Notes under the pieces: model-generated | Told to the model about the DNA's origin: nothing | Database searches by the model: none | Seen by the model: only the letters and a program-made list of their open reading frames with translations | Program-made: the position numbers and the translations under genes | Shown here: one piece after another, positions 8,276-16,913 of the stretch | Position numbering within the stretch: the stretch's first letter is position 1 | Layout of the letters: each line of letters starts with the position of its first letter | Source of the DNA: Pseudodesulfovibrio indicus | GTDB taxonomy: Bacteria; Desulfobacterota; Desulfovibrionia; Desulfovibrionales; Desulfovibrionaceae | Length of the DNA stretch: 64,000 bases | Assembly (NCBI RefSeq): GCF_001563225.1 | Contig: NZ_CP014206.1 | Span: 1-64,000, forward strand | Direction of reading: 5' to 3'

Positions 8276-9697
8276 ATGTCCGTAAAGACCAAGCTCATCA
8301 CCGCCCTGACCCTGATACTGGTCGTGGCGTTCCTGGCGACCAGCCTCGTCAACTACGCCTTCACCAAGGCCGCCGTGCGCGCGGAGCTGCTCAATTCCTC
8401 CCTGCCTCTGACCGGCAAGAACATCTATTCCGAGGTTCATTCGGACATGCTCCGGCCCATCCTCGTCTCCACCTCCATGGCCCACGACGCCTTTCTCAAG
8501 GAGTGGATCGAGGACGGCGAGAAGGATCTCGGCCCGATCACCGACTACCTGAGCCAGCTGCGGGAAAAATACGATTTTCTGACCACCTTCTTCGTCTCTG
8601 CCGTCACGGACAACTACTATTACCAGGGCGGCATCCTCAAAAAGGTCGGCCCGCGCGATCCGCACGACGTCTGGTACTACGCCTTTGTCCGCACCGGTCA
8701 CGAGTTCGACCTGGACGTGGACACCAACGAGGCCGAGGACGGCGCGCTGACCATCTTCGTCAACTTCCGGGTCACGGACGAAAAGGGCCGCCTCCTGGGC
8801 GTGGCCGGAGTGGGCGTGAACATCAACCGGGTCACCGCCCTGCTGGAGCAGGCCCGCGCCGAGTACTCGCGCGAGGTCTACCTGGTGGACCAGGACGGCC
8901 TGGTCCAGGTCCACCGCGACCGCTCGCGCATCGAGCGCTACTACATCACCAAGGCCGGGGGCATCCGCGACGTGGCCCCGGCCATCCTCGCCGCGAACGA
9001 CGAGGCGCGGAGCTTCGAGTACGACTGGGAGGGCCAGCACTACCTCCTTTCCGTCCGCTACATCCCGGAGCTGAAGTGGTATCTGATCGTGGAGCAGAGC
9101 GAGACCTCGGCGCTGGTCTCGGCGCGCAACAACCTGGTGCGCACCGTGATCATCGGCCTGCTCGCCTCGGTGCTGATCATCATCCTCTGCACGCTGACCA
9201 TCAACCACTACCAGGGACGACTGGAACGGCTGGCCAAGACCGACCCGCTGACCGGGGCCGCCAACCGCCGCGCGCTGGACGAGGCGTTCGAGGAGTCCGC
9301 CTACAAGGCGGGCCGCTACGGCATCCCCTTCTCGGTGGTCATCCTGGACCTGAACAAGTTCAAGGCGATCAACGACGTCTACGGCCACATCAAGGGCGAC
9401 GAGGTGCTGCGCACCGTGGCCGAGACCACCAGGCGGACCATCCGGCCCACGGACCTGCTGGCGCGCTGGGGCGGCGACGAGTTCGTCATCCTCCTGGACG
9501 GCGGCATGGCCGAGGCCGAAGCCCTCATCCACCGCGTGTCCTGCGCCCTGGCCGAGATAGATTCCGACGTGAAGATATCGTTCAGCCACGGGCTGGCCCA
9601 GTTCATCGAAGGCGACTCCCTGGAGACCATGACCCACCGGGCGGACCAGGCCATGTACCGGACCAAGGAACGGTCCTGCAAAGACGAGGACCTGTAG
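8276..9697 (+). CDS. Diguanylate cyclase with extracytoplasmic dCache sensor
   Basis: The 473-residue protein has an N-terminal transmembrane helix (about 10-28), a long periplasmic sensor region with the dCache pattern (residues 35-280, including GVAGVGVNINRV), a second helix (about 290-312) and a C-terminal GGDEF domain. The active site is RWGGDEF (about 397-403). An intact inhibitory site RPTD lies five residues before GGDEF. It should therefore make cyclic-di-GMP in response to a small external ligand and be feedback-inhibited. It is adjacent to glycosyltransferase and flagellar genes. Confidence 0.9.
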   Translation: MSVKTKLITALTLILVVAFLATSLVNYAFTKAAVRAELLNSSLPLTGKNIYSEVHSDMLRPILVSTSMAHDAFLKEWIEDGEKDLGPITDYLSQLREKYDFLTTFFVSAVTDNYYYQGGILKKVGPRDPHDVWYYAFVRTGHEFDLDVDTNEAEDGALTIFVNFRVTDEKGRLLGVAGVGVNINRVTALLEQARAEYSREVYLVDQDGLVQVHRDRSRIERYYITKAGGIRDVAPAILAANDEARSFEYDWEGQHYLLSVRYIPELKWYLIVEQSETSALVSARNNLVRTVIIGLLASVLIIILCTLTINHYQGRLERLAKTDPLTGAANRRALDEAFEESAYKAGRYGIPFSVVILDLNKFKAINDVYGHIKGDEVLRTVAETTRRTIRPTDLLARWGGDEFVILLDGGMAEAEALIHRVSCALAEIDSDVKISFSHGLAQFIEGDSLETMTHRADQAMYRTKERSCKDEDL

Positions 9698-9730
9698 ACA
9701 AAAGGGTCCCCTGCGGATAGGAAGGGAGCA

Positions 9731-10945
9731 ATGCAAGAATCCCTGACGACCTGGCCGAAATTCCGGGGAAAAACCCCGCGCATCCTGCTGCTCACCAGCC
9801 AGTATTTTCTCATCGGCGAGCTTGAGGCCGCCTGCGTCCGCCTCGGCGTGGACCATCTGCTCCTGGACCTCGGGGCCAAGGAGATGGACCTCGACGAGTT
9901 CGTGACCGTCATGGAGGACGCCTTTTCCTCCTTCCGGCCGGACTTCGTGCTCACCGTGAACCACCTGGGCGTGGACCGCGAGGGCGTGCTCGTCTCCCTG
10001 CTGGAGCGGTACGGCCTGCCCCTGGCCTCCTGGTTCGTGGACAATCCGCACCTCATCCTGGGGGTCTACGCGGACCGCTATTTCGACCGCACCGCCCTGT
10101 TCACCTGGGACCTGGACACCGTGGACTCGCTTACGGCCATGGGGTTCGCGCACGTCTTCCACCTGCCGCTGGGCGCGGACCCGTCCCGGCTGGTCCCGCA
10201 CCGCGAGACCCCGGTGGAACCGTGGCGCGCCCGAGTCTCCTTCGTGGGCAACTCCATGCTCAGGAAGACCCTGCTGCGCGCCCGCGCCGCCGGGCCGTCC
10301 GAACCGCTGTTCCGCGCGGGCATGGAGGCCGCCGCCGCCTTTGCCCGGTCGGACGACCAACTGGCCGGGCCGTTCCTGGCCCGCGAGTACCCGGAGGTCC
10401 ACGCCGGGTACGCGGCCTTCCCGGAGCCGGAGCGCCGACTGGCCTTCGAGACCTTCGTCACCTGGCAGGCCACCCTGCTCTACCGGCTGGACTGCGTGTC
10501 CCGGCTCATCCCCTTCGAGCCGCTCATCGTCGGCGACCCCGGCTGGCAGGAGCTGCTGGCCACCGTCCAGGGCTGGCGCTACCATCCGGAGCTGTCCTAT
10601 TACGACGACCTGCCCGACTTCTATCCGCTGAGCGAAATCAATTTCAACTGCACCAGCCAGCAGATGAAGGGCGCGGTCAACCAGCGGGTCTTCGACGTGC
10701 CGTGCTGCAACGGATTCCTGCTCACGGATCACCGCCGACAGGTGGAGGAGCTGTTCGAACCGGAGCGCGAGATCGTCTGCTACCGCAACCCGGACGAGAT
10801 CCCGGCCCTGGTCGAGCGGTACCTGAACGACCCGGCGGCCCGCAAGCAAGTGGCGGACGCGGCCCGCAAGCGGGTCCTGGCAGAACACACCTACGACCAC
10901 CGCATGCGCGCGCTCATCGAGGCCGTGCGCGAAACCTTCGGTTAG
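9731..10945 (+). CDS. CgeB-like glycosyltransferase
   Basis: The 404-residue protein resembles the CgeB/DUF3880 glycosyltransferase type: an N-terminal Rossmann-like half (ILLLTSQYFLIGELEAAC), a central SWFVDNPH segment, and a C-terminal GT-B half with NFNCTSQQMKGAVNQRVFDVPCCNGFLLTD and an acidic EPEREIVCYRNPDE motif that fits nucleotide-sugar binding. GGGAGC lies before the ATG. It is followed after 3 bases by a second glycosyltransferase and then by flagellar genes, which suggests flagellin or surface glycan modification (inference). Confidence 0.75.
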   Translation: MQESLTTWPKFRGKTPRILLLTSQYFLIGELEAACVRLGVDHLLLDLGAKEMDLDEFVTVMEDAFSSFRPDFVLTVNHLGVDREGVLVSLLERYGLPLASWFVDNPHLILGVYADRYFDRTALFTWDLDTVDSLTAMGFAHVFHLPLGADPSRLVPHRETPVEPWRARVSFVGNSMLRKTLLRARAAGPSEPLFRAGMEAAAAFARSDDQLAGPFLAREYPEVHAGYAAFPEPERRLAFETFVTWQATLLYRLDCVSRLIPFEPLIVGDPGWQELLATVQGWRYHPELSYYDDLPDFYPLSEINFNCTSQQMKGAVNQRVFDVPCCNGFLLTDHRRQVEELFEPEREIVCYRNPDEIPALVERYLNDPAARKQVADAARKRVLAEHTYDHRMRALIEAVRETFG

Positions 10946-10948
10946 CCC

Positions 10949-12355
10949 ATGGACGAGAAGCCGATCCTCATACTCCAGATGCAGCGCATGGGGGACCTGA
11001 TACTCTCCTATCCGCTCATGCTCTGGCTGGCCCGGCGCTACCCCGGCCACCCCATTTTCGTGGCCGCCGAGAAGATCTTCTACGAGCCGCTCATGCGCCT
11101 CTCCCCCCAGGCCACCTATTTCCCCTGGTCTGGGGCGGACGTGCTCAGGAAGTACGACTTCGAGATGGTCATCAACCTTTCGGTCCAGGCCAAGGCCGCG
11201 GTCCTCGCGGGGCAGGTCCGGGCCGAAACCAAGCTCGGCCCGGTGGAGAGCGCGGACGGCACGCGCTACGTGCACGGCGACTGGCAGCTCTACCGCTCGT
11301 CCCTGGTGGGCAACAATCTCTACAACCGGTTCCACTGGGCCGAACTGAACGGGCTGGACGCCATCTCCCATATGGAAATAGCCGCCACGACCCTGTCGGC
11401 CCCCCGAACCCTGCCCGGCTCCAACAAGGTGGGGCTGTTCCTGGGAGCCAGCGACGCGGCCAAGCGGCCCAGCGCCGAATTCTGGGCCGCCCTGGTGGAC
11501 GAGCTGCACGCCCGCTCCCTGCGGCCCATCCTGTTCGGCGGCCCGGCCGAGAAGGATTTGGGCCTGGAGGTGGTCCGGCTGGCCAAGGGACCGGCCCTGA
11601 ACCTCTGCGCGACCCTGGGGCTGGACGAATTCGGGGCCGTGGGCCAGGCCCTCGGGCTGTTCATCACCCCGGACACCGGCCCCATGCACCTGGCCGCCTG
11701 GACCGGGCTGAAATGCCTGAACCTGTCCATGGGCAACGTCAATCCGTGGGAGACCGGCCCGCTCGCCCCGGGCCACTACGTGCTCCGGGCCGACATGGAC
11801 TGCGCCAAGGGATGCTGGCACTGCACCCGGGATTCCCTGCTCTGCCACGATCCGTTCAAGCCGGGCAGGGTGGCCGCCCTGGCGCGCCAGCTGCTGGCCG
11901 CGCCCACCCCCGGGCGGCTGGGCAAGCTGGAGCTGCCGGGGCTGTCCCTGTCCGAGACCGGCAAGTCCGGCCTCGGCCTCTACGCCTTGAAACGGCTGGG
12001 CAAAGCCGCGCCCGATGCCGAGCAGCTCGCTTCGGACTTCTGGCAGACCTGGTTCGGCCACCTGTTCGGGCTGTGGGGCGAGGGCAAACCCGCCGGGGCC
12101 TGGAAACGCCTTGCCGAGTCTGCGGAGGAGACCGCCGGTTCGCTGCTGGCCCACGTCCCGGAGATCAGCCGTCAGTTCAAGCACGGCCTCAAGTCCGGGG
12201 CCGTGCTGGACAAGTCCTTCTGGGCCGAAAGCCCGCCCATGGCCCGCCCCTTTACCGGATTCGCCCACATGTACCTGGAAAACAACGACTACTCCCGCCC
12301 TGCCTGGGCGCACGTGCTGGCCCTGTTGGAGCGGCTGGTCGCCGCCTGCCGCTAG
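10949..12355 (+). CDS. Glycosyltransferase family 9 (heptosyltransferase-like)
   Basis: The 468-residue protein has the ADP-heptose:LPS heptosyltransferase fold signatures: ILQMQRMGDLILSYPL at the N-terminus and PDTGPMHLAAWTGLKCLNL (about residues 235-253), the GT9 donor-site loop. A C-terminal extension with a cysteine cluster (CAKGCWHCTRDSLLC) is unusual and could bind metal. It lies 3 bases after the CgeB-like gene, so they are probably co-translated. It could act on LPS or on flagellin; the flagellar neighbourhood favours the latter but does not prove it. Confidence 0.75.
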   Translation: MDEKPILILQMQRMGDLILSYPLMLWLARRYPGHPIFVAAEKIFYEPLMRLSPQATYFPWSGADVLRKYDFEMVINLSVQAKAAVLAGQVRAETKLGPVESADGTRYVHGDWQLYRSSLVGNNLYNRFHWAELNGLDAISHMEIAATTLSAPRTLPGSNKVGLFLGASDAAKRPSAEFWAALVDELHARSLRPILFGGPAEKDLGLEVVRLAKGPALNLCATLGLDEFGAVGQALGLFITPDTGPMHLAAWTGLKCLNLSMGNVNPWETGPLAPGHYVLRADMDCAKGCWHCTRDSLLCHDPFKPGRVAALARQLLAAPTPGRLGKLELPGLSLSETGKSGLGLYALKRLGKAAPDAEQLASDFWQTWFGHLFGLWGEGKPAGAWKRLAESAEETAGSLLAHVPEISRQFKHGLKSGAVLDKSFWAESPPMARPFTGFAHMYLENNDYSRPAWAHVLALLERLVAACR

Positions 12356-12442
12356 GCCGCTTTCGCAGCGCCCGGCCCGAAAGGGTCATTTCTGCCGCCC
12401 CATAAACGGGCTTAACTCACTGATTTAAAGCTTTTTCCCAGT

Positions 12443-12458
12443 TGGCACGCCTTTTGAT
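12443..12458 (+). promoter_or_regulatory. Sigma-54-type promoter of the fliK-flgD-flgE run
   Basis: TGGCAC (12443-12448) is followed by GCCTT and TTGAT, matching the -24/-12 layout, although the -12 element has GA where the consensus has GC. It sits about 26 bases before the fliK ATG. Flagellar mid-class genes in this bacterial group commonly use sigma-54. This also argues against an upstream ATG at 12442, which would lie inside the promoter. Confidence 0.6.
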
Positions 12459-12483
12459 TGAATGTGTGCCGAAGGAGAAAAGC

Positions 12484-14247
12484 ATGCAGAATATTCCCGG
12501 CACCGCCACAGAAGTCGTTTCCGAAGCGGCCAAGCTCGTCAAGCTGGCCACCACCGGCAAGAGCGGCACCAAGACCGCATACGACGGATCCAAGGACGAC
12601 AGGCGCGCCCTTTTTGCCGAGCTGTTCAACGAGCACACGGAGATGGTCGAGGACGAACTGGCCATGGCACCGGTCTCGAGCAGGGAGAAGATGCTCGACT
12701 CCGCACCCAAGGTGAAGGACGAGGAAGAGAAGACGCCCTCCAGCGTCGCGGGAACCAAGGCCCGGACCGGGACCGAGGAAAAGACGCAGGACAAGTCCCT
12801 GGAAAGCCGCATGACCCAGGAGGACCTGGACGCGGTCAAGGAGGACCTCCAGGCCTACGGCATGTCCGACGAGGAAATCGCCGCCATCGAGAAGGAGGTC
12901 AACTCCGAAGAAGGGCTGACCTGGGGCAAGTTCGTGGCCACCGTGGCCAAGAAGATGGCCGACCTGCGCAAGGCCGAGATGAGCGACGAGCAGAAGGCCA
13001 GCCTGGCCGGATTCTTCAACAAGATCGGCTTCTCCGAAAAGGAGAGCGCCAAGCTCATTTCCCAGCTGGAGAAGGGCAACGTGGACCAGGTCCTGAAGCA
13101 GGTGGAGGCCAAGATCGACTCCCTGTCCGGGGACAAACAGCTCCTGTTCACCAAGGACGAGGTCGAGGCGTTCGTCTCGGCCATGGGGCTGTCCAAGGAA
13201 TTCGTCAATCAGGTCCAGGAACTCTTCGCCACCAACAGCCTGCCCAAGGACGTCAAGGCCGCTTTTACCAAGATCAGCCAGGAGATGGCCGGTCTGGACA
13301 AGAAGGACCAGAAGCTGGTCCGCGCCCTGGGCAAGGCCTTTGCCGCCTCCATGGGTGACGCGAACAAGGAATCCACCGCCGCCGCACAGCTTGAGGCGGC
13401 CGTCGACCTGAAGCCGCGCGTGGCCGACCACAAGAACGACTCCGAGGCCCGCGAGGAGATGGCCGATGCCTTCAACTCGCGCCGGGAATCCTCCGGGGAC
13501 GACGCCGCCCGCCGGAACGTGCAGCAGGCCGACGCCGGAAAGGCGGCGATCAAGGCCGACGCCAATACCCGGGATGACGCCGGGGCCCAGGGCAAGGACG
13601 AGGACTACGAGGCCGAACACGACCGCAAGTGGAACAACGCCTATGCCCAGGGAGGCGAGGATGCCGCCCGCGCCGAAGAGAAGGCGTCCGGGAACCTGCG
13701 CGCCGCCAGCGCCGACACCTCGGCCAAGACCGTGGCCGCCCAGCAGACCGCAGCGACCGCCGCAGCCAAGGCGGCGGAAAAAGTTTCCCCCCCCAAGGTC
13801 ATGCGCCAGGTGGACCAGGCGATCCTCAAGACCCTGAGCAACGGGGCCAAGCAGCTCACCATCCAGCTCACCCCGGAGAACCTCGGCAAGCTGTCCGTGG
13901 TCCTCTCGGTCCAGGGCAAGGAGGTCAGCGCGACCATCCGCACCGAGCACGCCGACACCACCAAGGTCATCGCGGACAATCTCGACATCATTAAGAATTC
14001 TTTAGAATCTCAAGGGCTGAAGGTCGACAAGCTGGAGGTCCAGACCGGGCTTGCCGACAACTCCAACCACAATGGCTGGTTCGGCGAAAGCGAACACAAC
14101 CTGTATCGCGAGCGCGAGGCCATGGTCGCCATGCGCAACCACATGCGCTCCATGCGGGAGCAGAACGGCACCGGTTTGGCCCGCGACATGCAATCTGTCG
14201 GGGAACGGGCAATTAGTTCCGACCACGGTTTGCACATTATCGCCTAA
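12484..14247 (+). CDS. fliK: Flagellar hook-length control protein
   Basis: The 587-residue protein is secreted by the flagellar export gate and sets hook length. The long N-terminal and central part is low-complexity, Ala/Lys/Asp/Glu-rich and helical. The C-terminal FliK domain is clear (about residues 438-525: QLTIQLTPENLGKLSVVLSV followed by VIADNLDIIKNSLESQGL). The start is ATG 12484 with AAGGAG seven bases upstream. flgD follows 12 bases later and flgE after that, the usual hook-assembly order. Confidence 0.88.
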   Translation: MQNIPGTATEVVSEAAKLVKLATTGKSGTKTAYDGSKDDRRALFAELFNEHTEMVEDELAMAPVSSREKMLDSAPKVKDEEEKTPSSVAGTKARTGTEEKTQDKSLESRMTQEDLDAVKEDLQAYGMSDEEIAAIEKEVNSEEGLTWGKFVATVAKKMADLRKAEMSDEQKASLAGFFNKIGFSEKESAKLISQLEKGNVDQVLKQVEAKIDSLSGDKQLLFTKDEVEAFVSAMGLSKEFVNQVQELFATNSLPKDVKAAFTKISQEMAGLDKKDQKLVRALGKAFAASMGDANKESTAAAQLEAAVDLKPRVADHKNDSEAREEMADAFNSRRESSGDDAARRNVQQADAGKAAIKADANTRDDAGAQGKDEDYEAEHDRKWNNAYAQGGEDAARAEEKASGNLRAASADTSAKTVAAQQTAATAAAKAAEKVSPPKVMRQVDQAILKTLSNGAKQLTIQLTPENLGKLSVVLSVQGKEVSATIRTEHADTTKVIADNLDIIKNSLESQGLKVDKLEVQTGLADNSNHNGWFGESEHNLYREREAMVAMRNHMRSMREQNGTGLARDMQSVGERAISSDHGLHIIA

Positions 14248-14259
14248 GCGAGGATTGTC

Positions 14260-15006
14260 ATGGGTTATGTAGATACAACGGGCGTCTATCTCGGAGCGCA
14301 GGAAGAACGTCTTGCCGCCTCCAATGCGCCGGACGAGCACAAGACCAGCCTGGACCAGGACTCGTTCCTGACCATTCTCGTGGCCCAGCTCACGCACCAG
14401 GATCCCCTCAATCCCATGGAGGACACCGAGATGACCTCCCAGCTTGCGCAGTTCTCCAGCCTGGAGCAGTTGACCAGCATCAACAGCGGCATCTCCGCCC
14501 TCAACGAGACCATGGCCCAGGACGACATGCTCACCGCGGTCAGCTTCATCGGCAAGGAAGTCAAGGCCGAGGGCTACAAGGTCAGCCTGGACGACGGCAA
14601 CGCCTCGACCATCTACTACGGCTTCGGCGAAACCGTGACCCGCATCATGATGAACATCTACGACAGCGAGGGCGCCATCGTCCGCACCGTGGAGCTCGGC
14701 AGCAAGGAAGCCGGGACCTACCAGTACACCTGGGACGGCAAGGACGAGAACGGCAACCAGCTGGACGACGGCCAGTACGGCGTGGGCATCCTGGGCGAGG
14801 ACACCGGCGGCGATTACGTCATGGTCCAGACCGAAATTTCCGGGCGCGTGGACGCGGTGGTCAACGAGAACGGCACCCAGTACCTGCGGTTGGCCGACGG
14901 TCGGTTCGTCAACCTGCTCAACGTCAAGGAAGTCGTCGATCCCGACGCCTCGAGCGTGGTGGATCCCACCGACACCTCGGGCGAAGACGGGGAAGCCGGG
15001 GCCTAG
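14260..15006 (+). CDS. flgD: Flagellar hook capping protein
   Basis: FlgD is the scaffold cap for hook polymerisation. The 248-residue sequence has the N-terminal signature SFLTILVAQLTHQDPLNPME (residues 35-54), then QLAQFSSLEQL, the FlgD Ig-like region (about 105-175) with AGTYQYTWDGKDENGN, and a short acidic tail. It is preceded by fliK and followed by flgE 65 bases later. Confidence 0.95.
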   Translation: MGYVDTTGVYLGAQEERLAASNAPDEHKTSLDQDSFLTILVAQLTHQDPLNPMEDTEMTSQLAQFSSLEQLTSINSGISALNETMAQDDMLTAVSFIGKEVKAEGYKVSLDDGNASTIYYGFGETVTRIMMNIYDSEGAIVRTVELGSKEAGTYQYTWDGKDENGNQLDDGQYGVGILGEDTGGDYVMVQTEISGRVDAVVNENGTQYLRLADGRFVNLLNVKEVVDPDASSVVDPTDTSGEDGEAGA

Positions 15007-15071
15007 ATACGAATTTCACGCGGCAGCCAACGGAGGCCGCCGACTCTTGGAGAAGAGATTAGGAGGTTATT

Positions 15072-16748
15072 ATGGGTTTAGGAGCATCACTCTACTCGGG
15101 CATTTCCGGCCTGACGGTCCACTCCGAAAGGATGACGGTCATCGGCAACAACCTGGCCAACGTGAACACCACGGGCTTCAAGGGTGCCATGATGCAGTTC
15201 GAGGACCTTGCCAGTGCCGACTTCGCCACGGTCAACGGCGTCGGCCAGGTCGGGCGCGGCGTGCGCGTGTCCACCGTCTATTCGGACTGGGGACAGGGGG
15301 CCTTCGAGTCCTCGACGGCGGCCACGGACATGGCCATCTCCGGCGATGGACTCTTCGTTGTCTCTCCCCCCGGCGAGGACATGAAATATTACACCCGGGC
15401 GGGCAACTTCCGCTTCGATCAGGACGGCTACCTGGTCGACCCCCACGGCTACGTGCTGCAGGGGTGGGAAATCCAGCGCGACTCCACCACGGTGACGACC
15501 ACCACGTCGTCCACCACGCAGTCCACGAGTTCCGCGCGCATCATCGGCACCCCCACGGATATCCGCATGGAGAACTTCCAGTCCGAGCCGAAGGCGACCA
15601 CCAACGTGTCCATCGTCACCAACCTGGACCCCACGGCGGCCGACGGCTCCACCAGCGGAACCGACCCGTATTTCGCCATGTTCAACAACTGGGACGGCAC
15701 CCAGGAGACTCCGCTGGCCGGGACCCTGTACGCCTACTCCACCACCCTGAAGGTGTATGACGACATCGGCACCGCCCACAACCTGACTGTGTACTTCGAC
15801 CCGGTCGAGATGAGCAACGCGGGCGGCGACACGGTGTGGGAATTCATGGTCACCTGCGAACCCAATGCGGATCGCCGCGTCCTGTCGGGCGCCGACGGCC
15901 TGATGACCCCCATCGGCCAGGGCGGCACCTCCGCCGCAGGTGTGCTGATGATCGGCACCCTGACCTTCACCACCGGCCAGCTGTCCGGCATGTCCGCCTA
16001 CACGCTCAAGTCAAACGGCGGTGCCAACATCAAGGACCTGAACAACTGGGATCTGGCGGACTTCTCCACCAGCGGCTACCCGGTCTGCACGGCCAACTTC
16101 CTGGGCAAGTCAAACGCCTCGACCGCCGAGTCCGTGAACGCAACGCCCCTTCAGATCGATTTCGGCATCTCCAACAAGGATTTGTCGAGCAACACCGGCG
16201 GCCCCGTAACCATCGGCTGGGGCGGAGGACTGGGTACTTTGCCCACCACAGCGGCCGATGTTGGAAACAACATCAGCAATACCGGCTACCTGGCCAACTT
16301 CAAGGACCCGGCGGTCTCGGCGCTGGCCACCCAGAGCTACGACACCGGCGGCTCCTCCACCCTGTACCAGAGCCAGAACGGCTACTCCGCCGGCATCCTG
16401 CAGAACATCTCGGTCTCGCGCGAGGGCGTCATCTCCGGCCACTATTCCAACGGCCAGGTGCTGGAGCTCTACGCCGTGACCCTGGCGACCTTCACCAACC
16501 AGCACGGCCTGCGCCGTGAGGGCGGCAACCTGTTCACCGAGACCCTGGAGTCCGGCCCGGCCCTGACCGGCCAGGCGGGTTCCACCGGCAAGGGGACCAT
16601 CGACGGCAACGCCCTGGAACAGTCCAACGTGGACATGGCCACGGAATTCGTGCGGATGATCACCACCCAGCGCGGCTTCCAGGCCAACACCAAGGTGATC
16701 ACCACCGTGGATTCCATGCTCGGCGAAGTCATCGCCATGAAGCGATAA
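15072..16748 (+). CDS. flgE: Flagellar hook protein
   Basis: The 558-residue protein forms the hook. The conserved N-terminal axial region GASLYSGISGLTVHSERM and GNNLANVNTTGFKGA and the C-terminal QSNVDMATEFVRMITTQRGF with TVDSMLGEVIAMKR are both present. The variable middle (about 150-440) is large and Ser/Thr-rich, which makes this one of the longer FlgE types, as in other deltaproteobacteria. AGGAGG precedes the ATG. A strong terminator follows. Confidence 0.95.
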   Translation: MGLGASLYSGISGLTVHSERMTVIGNNLANVNTTGFKGAMMQFEDLASADFATVNGVGQVGRGVRVSTVYSDWGQGAFESSTAATDMAISGDGLFVVSPPGEDMKYYTRAGNFRFDQDGYLVDPHGYVLQGWEIQRDSTTVTTTTSSTTQSTSSARIIGTPTDIRMENFQSEPKATTNVSIVTNLDPTAADGSTSGTDPYFAMFNNWDGTQETPLAGTLYAYSTTLKVYDDIGTAHNLTVYFDPVEMSNAGGDTVWEFMVTCEPNADRRVLSGADGLMTPIGQGGTSAAGVLMIGTLTFTTGQLSGMSAYTLKSNGGANIKDLNNWDLADFSTSGYPVCTANFLGKSNASTAESVNATPLQIDFGISNKDLSSNTGGPVTIGWGGGLGTLPTTAADVGNNISNTGYLANFKDPAVSALATQSYDTGGSSTLYQSQNGYSAGILQNISVSREGVISGHYSNGQVLELYAVTLATFTNQHGLRREGGNLFTETLESGPALTGQAGSTGKGTIDGNALEQSNVDMATEFVRMITTQRGFQANTKVITTVDSMLGEVIAMKR

Positions 16749-16835
16749 GCCTCCAAAGGGTCTTTAGTAACCCATACTGAAGACTCCTTCTCCAAGTACC
16801 TCCCGCCTGACCCTCGGGAGGTAAAGAAACCCAGC

Positions 16836-16876
16836 GGCCCCTCCGTGGAAACACGGAGGGGCCGTCCGGTTTTGGT
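16836..16876 (+). terminator. Intrinsic terminator after flgE
   Basis: GGCCCCTCCGTG (16836-16847) and its perfect complement (16852-16863) form a 12-bp stem with a GAAA loop, followed by a short T run (GTCCGGTTTT). A weaker inverted repeat (CCTCCCG...CGGGAGG, about 16799-16821) lies just upstream. Confidence 0.85.
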
Positions 16877-16913
16877 GCGGGCACGAAATGGCCGGGGAAG
16901 GAAGAGGAAGGAG

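Noticed and set aside
1231..12313. Very long open frames antisense or out of frame to dnaE and to the glycosyltransferase region (hundreds to over a thousand codons)
   Set aside because: They mirror the codon structure of dnaE, the cyclase and the glycosyltransferases in high-GC DNA, have biased low-complexity products (Gly/Arg/His-rich), and match no family.
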